A program made the translations under genes and the position numbers. Below are positions 57,569-64,000 of a stretch of 64,000 nucleotides of DNA, piece by piece. The first letter of the stretch is position 1, and the number at the start of each line of letters is the position of its first letter. Source of the DNA: Xanthomonas arboricola. GTDB taxonomy: Bacteria > Pseudomonadota > Gammaproteobacteria > Xanthomonadales > Xanthomonadaceae. The stretch covers positions 186,001 to 250,000 of the forward strand of contig NZ_MIGY01000001.1 in NCBI RefSeq assembly GCF_002940665.1, read 5' to 3'. A model generated the notes under the pieces. That model saw only the letters and a list, made by a program, of their open reading frames with translations, had not been told where the DNA came from and ran no database searches.

Positions 57569-58255
57569 ATGTTGCTGCCCATTCCCGATGTTCTCAGTCC
57601 CGCCCAGCTCGCCGAGCTGCGCGCGCGGCTGGACGCGGCCGACTGGGCGGACGGCCGCATCACCGCCGGCCATCAGTCGGCGCAGGCCAAGGACAACGCA
57701 CAGCTGTCCGAAGCCAGCGCCACCGCACGCGAGGCCGGCGCGCTGGTGCTGGACGCGCTCTCGCGAAGCAGCACGTTCTTTTCGGCGGTATTGCCGCGGC
57801 GCATCTATCCGCCGCTGTTCAATCGCTATAGCGGCGGGCAATCGTTCGGCTATCACGTCGACAACGCGATCCGCTATGACCGCAGTCGCGGCGGCGCAGA
57901 TCCCGTGCGTACCGATGTTTCGGCCACCTTGTTTCTCAGCGACCCGGACAGCTACGACGGCGGCGAGCTGGTGATCGAGGACACCTACGGTACGCAGTCG
58001 GTGAAGCTGCCGGCCGGGCACCTGGTGATCTATCCCGGCACCAGCCTGCATCGGGTGATGCCGGTAACCCGCGGCGCCCGTGTCGCCTGTTTCTTCTGGA
58101 CCCAAAGCATGCTGCGCGACGATGCGCAGCGTCGCTTGCTGTTCGAACTGGATGTGTCGATCCGGCGGCTCACCCAGGACACCCCCGGCCATCCGTCGCT
58201 GATCCAGCTCACCGGCGTCTATCACAACCTGTTGCGGCAATGGGCCGATGTCTGA
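57569..58255 (+). CDS. piuC: PKHD-type Fe(II)/2-oxoglutarate dioxygenase, PiuC
   Basis: The 228-residue protein has [12 protein letters not shown] with the HxD iron ligands, [18 protein letters not shown], and a distal [13 protein letters not shown] giving the last histidine and the 2-oxoglutarate arginine. PiuC (YbiX) is paired with catecholate receptors and may modify a siderophore; its substrate is not firmly known. It lies 48 bases after the receptor and overlaps the Sel1 gene by eight bases. Confidence 0.94.
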   Translation: MLLPIPDVLSPAQLAELRARLDAADWADGRITAGHQSAQAKDNAQLSEASATAREAGALVLDALSRSSTFFSAVLPRRIYPPLFNRYSGGQSFGYHVDNAIRYDRSRGGADPVRTDVSATLFLSDPDSYDGGELVIEDTYGTQSVKLPAGHLVIYPGTSLHRVMPVTRGARVACFFWTQSMLRDDAQRRLLFELDVSIRRLTQDTPGHPSLIQLTGVYHNLLRQWADV

Positions 58256-59006
58256 GCCCGCACTGGACCCGCCGCAGCTGATCGAGCTGCTGCACACGCA
58301 ACCCGATCGCGCGGTCGCGCTGCTGCGCAGGGCCGCCGAGCGCCAGGATCTGGCAGCGCAACTGCTGCTCGCCCAGCTCTACGCCGAGGGCCGCGGCATC
58401 CCCGCCGATCCAGCCATGGCGATGCTGTGGTACGAGGTCGCCGCCAATGCCGGGCATCCGGAAGCGATGAACCAGCTGGGGCGCTGCCACGAACTGGGCT
58501 TCGGCACCGCGTGCAACGAGGTGCTGGCGGCGCTGTGGTACCGCCGCGCCGCCGAGCATGGGCTGGATTGGGGCATGTACAACCTCGCCCATCTGTATGG
58601 CTCGGGCCGGGGCGTGGCGCAGGACCACGCGCAGGCGTTGGCGCTGTATCGCACCGCCGCCGAGCGCGGGCATGCCAAATCGATGAACTTCGTGGCGCGC
58701 TATCTCGACCAGGGCCTCGCCTGCACTGCCGATCCGGTCGCCGCGCGCCACTGGTACCGCCGCTCTGCCGAGGCAGGCGATTTTCGCGGCCAGGCCGGTT
58801 ACGCCACCTTGCTCGCAGACGCCGGCGACATCGACCAGGCCGAGCGATGGATGCGCCGTGCGATCGCCGGCGGGCATGCCGGCTTCCTGCAACAGCTCAC
58901 CCCGTTGCTGGCGGGTGCAACGCAGCCACGTCTGCGCGGGTTGCTGAGCGAAGTGGCCGCGCGGCAATCGCACCTGCGGCCGTCGCCCGCAGCGGATGTG
59001 GCCTGA
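58248..59006 (+). CDS. Sel1-repeat protein in the siderophore cluster
   Basis: The 252-residue protein contains about five Sel1/TPR-like repeats ([60 protein letters not shown] and two more). No signal peptide is seen, so it acts in the cytoplasm, likely in protein contact. Its ATG overlaps the piuC end. A Sel1 gene next to piuC is a known arrangement in Pseudomonas. Confidence 0.88.
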   Translation: MSEPALDPPQLIELLHTQPDRAVALLRRAAERQDLAAQLLLAQLYAEGRGIPADPAMAMLWYEVAANAGHPEAMNQLGRCHELGFGTACNEVLAALWYRRAAEHGLDWGMYNLAHLYGSGRGVAQDHAQALALYRTAAERGHAKSMNFVARYLDQGLACTADPVAARHWYRRSAEAGDFRGQAGYATLLADAGDIDQAERWMRRAIAGGHAGFLQQLTPLLAGATQPRLRGLLSEVAARQSHLRPSPAADVA

Positions 59007-59013
59007 GCGCGCC

Positions 59014-59652
59014 ATGGCGACCTCCAACGACACTCTTGCCACCACCCAGCAACGCCGCGGCTTCTGGCTGCGCATGCTGCATCAATGGCATTGGATCAGT
59101 TCGGCGCTGTGCCTGATCGGCATGCTGCTGTTCACCATCACCGGGCTGACCTTGAACCATGCCGGGCGCATCGAAGCCAGCCCCTCGACCGAACACCGCA
59201 CGCTCACGCTGCCGCCGGCATTGCTCAAGTCCCTGGGCACCCGCGACGACGGCGATGCCCCGTTGCCGCCACGCGTGGCGCAGTGGCTGGGGCGTGAGCT
59301 GGATATCAGCATCGGTAACCGTGCTGGCGAATGGTCGGCCGACGAGGTGTATCTGGCGCTGCCGCGTCCTGGCGGCGATGCCTGGCTGAGCCTGGACCGC
59401 AGCACCGGCGCGATCGAATACGAGCGTACCGGGCGCGGTGCCATCGCCTATCTCAACGATCTGCACAAGGGACGCAATGCCGGGCCGGCCTGGGGCTGGT
59501 TCATCGACGTGTTCGCTATCGCCTGCCTGGTGTTCTGCATCACCGGGCTGTTCCTGCTGCATCTGCATGCGCGCCAGCGCCGCATGACCTGGCCACTGGT
59601 CGGCCTGGGTCTGCTGATTCCGTTGCTGCTCGCCCTGCTGTTGATCCACTGA
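59014..59652 (+). CDS. PepSY-associated membrane protein, siderophore-reductase component
   Basis: The 212-residue protein has two helices at the ends (about 27-48 and 163-183), a third at the C-terminus, and a periplasmic PepSY-like domain (residues about 55-150, with [17 protein letters not shown]). Histidines flank the helices ([21 protein letters not shown]), suitable for heme. Relatives such as FpvG and FoxB reduce ferric siderophores. Seven bases follow the Sel1 gene. Confidence 0.87.
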   Translation: MATSNDTLATTQQRRGFWLRMLHQWHWISSALCLIGMLLFTITGLTLNHAGRIEASPSTEHRTLTLPPALLKSLGTRDDGDAPLPPRVAQWLGRELDISIGNRAGEWSADEVYLALPRPGGDAWLSLDRSTGAIEYERTGRGAIAYLNDLHKGRNAGPAWGWFIDVFAIACLVFCITGLFLLHLHARQRRMTWPLVGLGLLIPLLLALLLIH

Positions 59653-59675
59653 CTTTTTTCCTACCGGAGACGATC

Positions 59676-60191
59676 ATGCGCGCCACCCTGACCATCGCCC
59701 TGAGCGGCCTGCTCGCCATGCCGGCGTACGCCGCCACGCTCGACATCAACGTCGAGATCCCCAAGCTCAACGTCGCCGAATATCACCGCCCGTACGTAGC
59801 GATCTGGCTGGAAGGTGCCGACCAGAAGGTCGCCGCCAATCTGGCGGTCTGGTATCAATCCAAGGACACCGCCGAAGGCCACGGTACCAAGTGGCTGCCG
59901 GATCTGCGCCAGTGGTGGCGCAAGAGCGGCCGCACGCTGGACGTGCCGGTCGACGGCGTCACCGGCCCCACCCGGCCTGCCGGCGCGCACGCGTTGTCGT
60001 TCACCGATACCAAGGGCGCGCTGAAGTCGCTGCCGGCCGGCCAGTACACGCTGGTGGTGGAAGCCGCGCGCGAAGTCGGTGGGCGCGAACTGGTCAAGGT
60101 GCCTTTCACCTGGCCGGCGACGTCTGCGCAGACCGCCAAGGCCAGCGGCAGCAGCGAGCTCGGCGCCGTCAGCCTGGTCGCAAAACCCTGA
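59676..60191 (+). CDS. DUF2271 periplasmic protein
   Basis: The 171-residue protein has a signal peptide (cleavage near YAA, about residue 19) and a DUF2271 domain: LDINVEIPKLNVAEYHRPYV, AIWLEGADQKVAANLAVW, LPDLRQWWRKSG and VTGPTRPAGAHAL. DUF2271 genes occur with PepSY and ApbE genes in iron-uptake clusters. It likely handles redox or flavin tasks in the periplasm, but its role is not known. A GGAG lies before ATG. Confidence 0.85.
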   Translation: MRATLTIALSGLLAMPAYAATLDINVEIPKLNVAEYHRPYVAIWLEGADQKVAANLAVWYQSKDTAEGHGTKWLPDLRQWWRKSGRTLDVPVDGVTGPTRPAGAHALSFTDTKGALKSLPAGQYTLVVEAAREVGGRELVKVPFTWPATSAQTAKASGSSELGAVSLVAKP

Positions 60192-60363
60192 GCATTGCCT
60201 GCTGGTGGCGGCCGCGCGCAGCGTACGCGGCCGGCCGCGGCACAGGTGCGCAGTGCATCGCGTTGCCAGACACATATCGCTTCCCACGCATCCACCCAGC
60301 GCCATACCTGCGCGCTGATCAGACACGTGACCTACCGTCCTCATCGTCCTTCAAGGAGTTGTC

Positions 60364-61167
60364 ATGAAACGTTCGCTCGTCCTGATCGCCATGCTCGCCG
60401 CATTGCCGGTCAGCGCACTCGCCCACAAGGCCTGGTTGCTGCCGTCGCAGACCGTCATCGCCGGTGAGGCGCCGTGGATCACCGTGGATGCAGCGGTGTC
60501 CAACGACCTGTTCTACTTCAACCACGTGCCGCTGCGCCTGGACAACCTCAGCATCACCGCGCCCGATGGCAGCGCGCTCAAGCCGGAAAATCTGGCCACC
60601 GGCAAGTACCGCAGCGTGTTCGATCTGCAGCTCACCCAGCCCGGCACCTACAGGCTGAGCATCGTCAACGCCGGCCTGTTCGCCAGCTGGAAGGAAGACG
60701 GCAAGCCAAAGCGCTGGCGCGGCGACGAAGCCCGCTTCGCCACCGAAGTGCCGAAGAACGCGCAGGACCTGCAGGTCTCGCAGTCCTTCAATCGGGTGGA
60801 AACCTTCGTCACCCGCGGTGCGCCGACCACCACGGTCTTCAAGCCCGCCGGCAAGGGCATCGAGTTGATTCCGATGACCCATCCCAACGATCTGGTTGCC
60901 GGCGAAGCGGCGCAGTTCACGCTGCAACTGGATGGCAAACCGGCGGCCGGGCTGGAGATCGAGATCGTGCGCGGCGGCACCCGCTATCGCGATGCGCAGA
61001 ACGAGATCAAGCTCAAAACCGATGCCAAGGGCGGCTTCAGCGTGACCTGGCCGGAGCCGGGCATGTATTGGCTGGAAACCACCACCGAAGACACCAAGAC
61101 CTCGCTGCCGCAGGCCAAGCAGCGCCGCCTGGGCTATGTCGTCACGCTGGAAGTGTTACCGCAGTAA
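60364..61167 (+). CDS. DUF4198 periplasmic protein
   Basis: The 267-residue protein has a signal peptide (cleavage after ALA, about residue 20; the mature chain starts [10 protein letters not shown]) and the two-domain DUF4198 pattern: [47 protein letters not shown] and [16 protein letters not shown]. The N-terminal histidine after cleavage could bind metal, as in CopC-like proteins. Such genes accompany siderophore-reduction clusters. AAGGAG precedes ATG; 172 bases separate it from the DUF2271 gene. Confidence 0.85.
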   Translation: MKRSLVLIAMLAALPVSALAHKAWLLPSQTVIAGEAPWITVDAAVSNDLFYFNHVPLRLDNLSITAPDGSALKPENLATGKYRSVFDLQLTQPGTYRLSIVNAGLFASWKEDGKPKRWRGDEARFATEVPKNAQDLQVSQSFNRVETFVTRGAPTTTVFKPAGKGIELIPMTHPNDLVAGEAAQFTLQLDGKPAAGLEIEIVRGGTRYRDAQNEIKLKTDAKGGFSVTWPEPGMYWLETTTEDTKTSLPQAKQRRLGYVVTLEVLPQ

Positions 61168-61234
61168 TCTGCCGGTGCGCGGCAGGAGCGCACGCAGCGT
61201 GCATCCTGCCGCCCCATCTTCATAAGATCCGTCC

Positions 61235-62209
61235 ATGTCCGCATCGTCTTCCGCCGACCACGCCATCGCCACGCTCGGCGGCCGCAGCATGGGCACCACC
61301 TGGAGCGTGAAGCTGGTGGCGCCGCGCCGGCGCGATCTGCACCCCTTGCATGCGTGCATCCAGGCCGCGCTGGATCGCGTGGTCGCGCAGATGAGTACTT
61401 GGGAGGCCGATTCGGATATCAGCCGTTACAACCGTGCACCGGCAGGCAGCTGGCACCGTCTGCCCGACGAATTCCACACAGTGCTGACTGCAGCATTGGA
61501 GATTGCGCAGGCCAGCGAGGGGGCCTTCGACCCCACTGTCGGCCCGATGGTCGAGCTGTGGGGCTTCGGTGCTGCCGGCGCGCGCCAGCGCGTGCCGGCA
61601 GCGGACGCGATCGCGTTGGCGAGCCTGCGTTGTGGTTGGCAACGCCTGCGCCTGGATGGCATGCGGGTGCTGCAGCCGGGCGCGGTGGCACTGGATCTGT
61701 CCGGCATCGCCAAGGGCTTCGGTGTGGATTGCGTGCATCGGGCGTTACTGCACTCGGGTATCGACAGTGCATTGATCGAGATCGGCGGCGAATTGTTCGG
61801 TTACGGACGCAAGCCCGACGCCAGCGCGTGGCGCGTGCTGGTCGAATCCACCCCCGACGAAGACGCCGGCACCGCGCTGCCGGCACGTGTGCTGGCATTG
61901 GACGGCCTGGCGGTCGCCACCTCCGGCGATCGCTGGCACCGCTTCGATGCCGATGGCGCACGCTATACGCACACCTTCGACCCACGCACCGGCGCGCCCG
62001 TTCCGCATGCCCCCGCGGCGGTCACCGTCCTCGCATCCGATGCAATGCAGGCCGATGCCTGGGCCACCGCGATGACTGTGCTTGGCATTGATGCCGGTCT
62101 TGCCCATGCCCGCAGCGCAGAACTGGCCGTGCGATTTCTGGTGCGCAGGGACGGCATTCTGTTCGAATCCATGAGCCCTGCATTCGAACGCCACCTGTCC
62201 GCGTCATGA
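61235..62209 (+). CDS. apbE: FAD:protein FMN transferase, ApbE
   Basis: The 324-residue enzyme attaches FMN to threonine or serine in target proteins outside the cytosol. It has GGRSMGTTWSVKLV, MSTWEADSDISRYNR, FDPTVGPMVELWGFG, VALDLSGIAKGFGVD, LIEIGGELFGYG and TFDPRTGAPVPHAP, the whole family set. There is no signal peptide, so it may work in the cytosol or be anchored by partners. The four-base overlap (ATGA) with the flavoprotein gene shows tight coupling. Confidence 0.92.
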   Translation: MSASSSADHAIATLGGRSMGTTWSVKLVAPRRRDLHPLHACIQAALDRVVAQMSTWEADSDISRYNRAPAGSWHRLPDEFHTVLTAALEIAQASEGAFDPTVGPMVELWGFGAAGARQRVPAADAIALASLRCGWQRLRLDGMRVLQPGAVALDLSGIAKGFGVDCVHRALLHSGIDSALIEIGGELFGYGRKPDASAWRVLVESTPDEDAGTALPARVLALDGLAVATSGDRWHRFDADGARYTHTFDPRTGAPVPHAPAAVTVLASDAMQADAWATAMTVLGIDAGLAHARSAELAVRFLVRRDGILFESMSPAFERHLSAS

Positions 62210-63945
62210 TCACCGCCAACTCACGCGTGTGGCTCGGCAACGGGCTGGTACTGCTGGCGCTTGCCGCCATCGTCGGCTGGCTGGCCGGCCTGCATGACGG
62301 CACCTGGTGGAGCGTACCCACGCCGCATCGCTGGCAGCTGGCAGCGCTCGGCCTGGCACTGTATCTGGCCCTGTGCGCGGCCGTGCTGCTGCGGGCACGC
62401 AAACGCGGTGGCGCACACCATGCACACGCCAGCGGTGTGTTGATCGTCTGGGCAAGCCAGACCGGATTTGCGCGTGAGCTGGCGCAACGCAGCGTTGCCG
62501 CGCTGCAATCGGCAGGGGTCGCCGCACATGCGCTGCCGATCGAAGCCGTCGATAGCGATCAACTCGCACGCGTACCGCGGCTGCTGTGCATCGCCAGCAC
62601 CACCGGCGAAGGCGATGCACCCGATCATGCGCAGGCGGCCGAGCGCGCCTGGCTGGCCGACGACGCGCATGATCTGGCTGCCGTGCGCTATGCCCTGCTG
62701 GCACTCGGCGATCGTGGTTATGCGCACTTCTGCGCGTTCGGACGGCGCCTTGACGATCGCCTGCAGGCGCGCGGCGCCACTCGCCTGTTCGAGCGCATCG
62801 AGGTCGATAACGCTGACCCGAACGCGCTGCAGCAATGGCAGCGTCTGCTGGCGGAACTGGCGCCCGCGCTCGCGACGCAACCCGACTGGGGCCTGCCGAC
62901 CTATATCGCCTGGCAGCTACGCGAGCGTGTCCACGTCAATCCCGGTAGCGCGGGTGCGCCGGTCTACCGACTGCGCCTGACGCCATGCGATGGCGCCTTG
63001 CCGCACTGGAGCGCAGGCGATATCGCGGAGATCGCACCGCATAATGCGCCGGACGCGGTGGAGTCCTGGCTGCAGCGCAACCAACGCGATGGCGCGCAGC
63101 GAATCGACGGCCGCACCCTGCGCGACTGGCTCGGCGGTGCACAACTTCCCGTCGATGCCGATGCCGCTCTGGGTAGCGATGTGGGTGCCGGCGCCAGTCC
63201 TGTTTCCGCTTTTGGTTCCGATGCCGATGCCGGAGTCAAAATCGGCCAAGGTACGGATACGAGTACAGACACAGCCACAGCAACTACAGGTGGAAATTCA
63301 GCACTGGACGCAGAAGCACTGGTGCGCCGCCTGGCCGCCTTGCCCCATCGCGACTACTCGCTTGCCTCCATTCCCGAGGAAGGCCACGCCGAACTGCTGG
63401 TACGCGAGCATCGGCACGCCGACGGCAGCCTGGGGCTGGGTAGCGGCTGGCTCTGCGTCCACGCACCGATCGGCGCGGCCATAGCGCTGCGCCTGCGCAG
63501 CAACCCCGGCTTCCACCCGCCCGCACCCGACCAGCCGATGCTGCTAATCGGCAACGGCACCGGCATCGCCGGTCTGCGCGCGCATCTGCGTGCACGCATC
63601 GCAGCCGGTGCACGTCGCAACTGGCTGCTGTTCGGCGAACGCAATGCCGCGCACGACGCACTGTATGCCGACGAACTGCAGCAGTGGCTGCAGGACGGAT
63701 GGATCGAGCGCCTGGATCTTGTCTACTCGCGCGACCAACCACAGCCGCCGCATTACGTTCAACACGCACTGGCGGCTGCCGCCGATCGCTTGCGTCGTTG
63801 GATCGATCAGGGCGCCTGCATCTACGTCTGCGGCAGCCTGCGCGGCATGGCGCCCGAGCTCGACCTTGCGCTGGATTCCATCCTCGGTGCCGGTGTCAGA
63901 CAGGAACTGCTACGCAACGGGCGCTATCGTCGCGACGTGTACTGA
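62206..63945 (+). CDS. Membrane-anchored flavodoxin/ferredoxin-reductase (PiuB/CysJ-like)
   Basis: The 579-residue protein has two N-terminal helices (about 10-28 and 44-62), a flavodoxin domain (VLIVWASQTGFARELAQ, IASTTGEGDAPDHAQAAERA, ALLALGDRGYAHFCAFGR), a ferredoxin-reductase-like FAD/NAD domain (HRDYSLASIPEEG, MLLIGNGTGIAGLRAHLR, WLLFGERNAAHDALY) and a C-terminal VYVCG-like CIYVCGSLRGMAPEL. A low-complexity insert occupies about 315-368. It probably takes electrons from NADPH and passes them to the PepSY protein. Confidence 0.88.
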   Translation: MITANSRVWLGNGLVLLALAAIVGWLAGLHDGTWWSVPTPHRWQLAALGLALYLALCAAVLLRARKRGGAHHAHASGVLIVWASQTGFARELAQRSVAALQSAGVAAHALPIEAVDSDQLARVPRLLCIASTTGEGDAPDHAQAAERAWLADDAHDLAAVRYALLALGDRGYAHFCAFGRRLDDRLQARGATRLFERIEVDNADPNALQQWQRLLAELAPALATQPDWGLPTYIAWQLRERVHVNPGSAGAPVYRLRLTPCDGALPHWSAGDIAEIAPHNAPDAVESWLQRNQRDGAQRIDGRTLRDWLGGAQLPVDADAALGSDVGAGASPVSAFGSDADAGVKIGQGTDTSTDTATATTGGNSALDAEALVRRLAALPHRDYSLASIPEEGHAELLVREHRHADGSLGLGSGWLCVHAPIGAAIALRLRSNPGFHPPAPDQPMLLIGNGTGIAGLRAHLRARIAAGARRNWLLFGERNAAHDALYADELQQWLQDGWIERLDLVYSRDQPQPPHYVQHALAAAADRLRRWIDQGACIYVCGSLRGMAPELDLALDSILGAGVRQELLRNGRYRRDVY

Positions 63946-64000
63946 ACCATCTTGTGCGGCTGCCAGAGGGACCACAACGCGATTGCACAGACGCCAGCCG

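Noticed and set aside
54947-58297. 1116-codon minus-strand frame opposite the siderophore receptor
   Set aside because: Antisense shadow of the receptor and piuC; its product has no recognisable domain and a composition typical of chance frames.
59400-59430. Flavinylation site in the PepSY protein (DRSTGAI)
   Set aside because: The acceptor position is isoleucine, not threonine or serine, so it cannot carry FMN by the known mechanism.

Overview
The window looks like chromosomal DNA of a Xanthomonas species (Gammaproteobacteria, Lysobacterales). The GC content and codon use are high throughout. Several features are typical of this genus: a probable type IV secretion effector with a C-terminal XVIPCD-type domain, a murD2-murL pair for L-Glu-dependent peptidoglycan synthesis, a fused aspartate kinase/diaminopimelate decarboxylase, and pilT/pilU. 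The species cannot be fixed from sequence alone. I see no tRNA, rRNA, intact insertion sequence, prophage or CRISPR array.

Layout. 0-7 kb: a small membrane protein, gpmA, endonuclease V, a secreted protein, a pirin, and the peptide/pyruvate transporter pair cstA-ybdD; decayed coding fragments lie in the gaps. 7-8 kb: a gene-free kilobase carrying three or four copies of a palindromic intergenic repeat. 8-11 kb: a HAD hydrolase, then a lipoprotein with ankyrin repeats followed by a lipase-fold protein with an XVIPCD tail, read here as an immunity/effector pair for interbacterial killing. 11-21 kb: a DUF819 transporter-like protein, then a periplasmic aldehyde oxidoreductase operon (paoABC-like) with its XdhC-type maturation factor and a MocA-like cytidylyltransferase, and a medium-chain reductase.

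21-36 kb: a membrane diguanylate cyclase, ssb, ispB, a secreted dienelactone hydrolase-like protein, the overlapping block lysAC - small membrane protein - murL - murD2, two tandem PhzF-family genes, a glycine-zipper protein, an OsmC protein, and yqgE-ruvX-pyrB. 37-44 kb: tag, a YitT-type membrane protein, pilU, pilT, yggS, proC and an HU protein with a histone-like tail. 44-48 kb: a LytM-type peptidase, small secreted proteins, a PfpI-like protein and a SET-domain methyltransferase.

48-54 kb: the suf iron-sulfur operon (Rrf2 regulator, sufB, an LprI-like secreted protein, sufC, sufD, sufS) ending at a clear intrinsic terminator, followed by a GNAT and a Rieske protein. 55-64 kb: a probably Fur-controlled siderophore uptake and reduction cluster: TonB-dependent receptor, PiuC-type dioxygenase, Sel1 protein, PepSY membrane protein, DUF2271, DUF4198, ApbE flavin transferase and a membrane-anchored flavodoxin/ferredoxin-reductase-like protein. 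The cluster suggests electrons pass from cytosolic NAD(P)H across the membrane to release iron from siderophores.

The loci most worth a second look are the effector/immunity pair (9.0-11.0 kb), the siderophore-reduction cluster (54.9-63.9 kb), the secreted protein inside the suf operon, the murL-murD2-lysAC block, and the GATTCGGG-type repeat arrays that sit in several intergenic regions.
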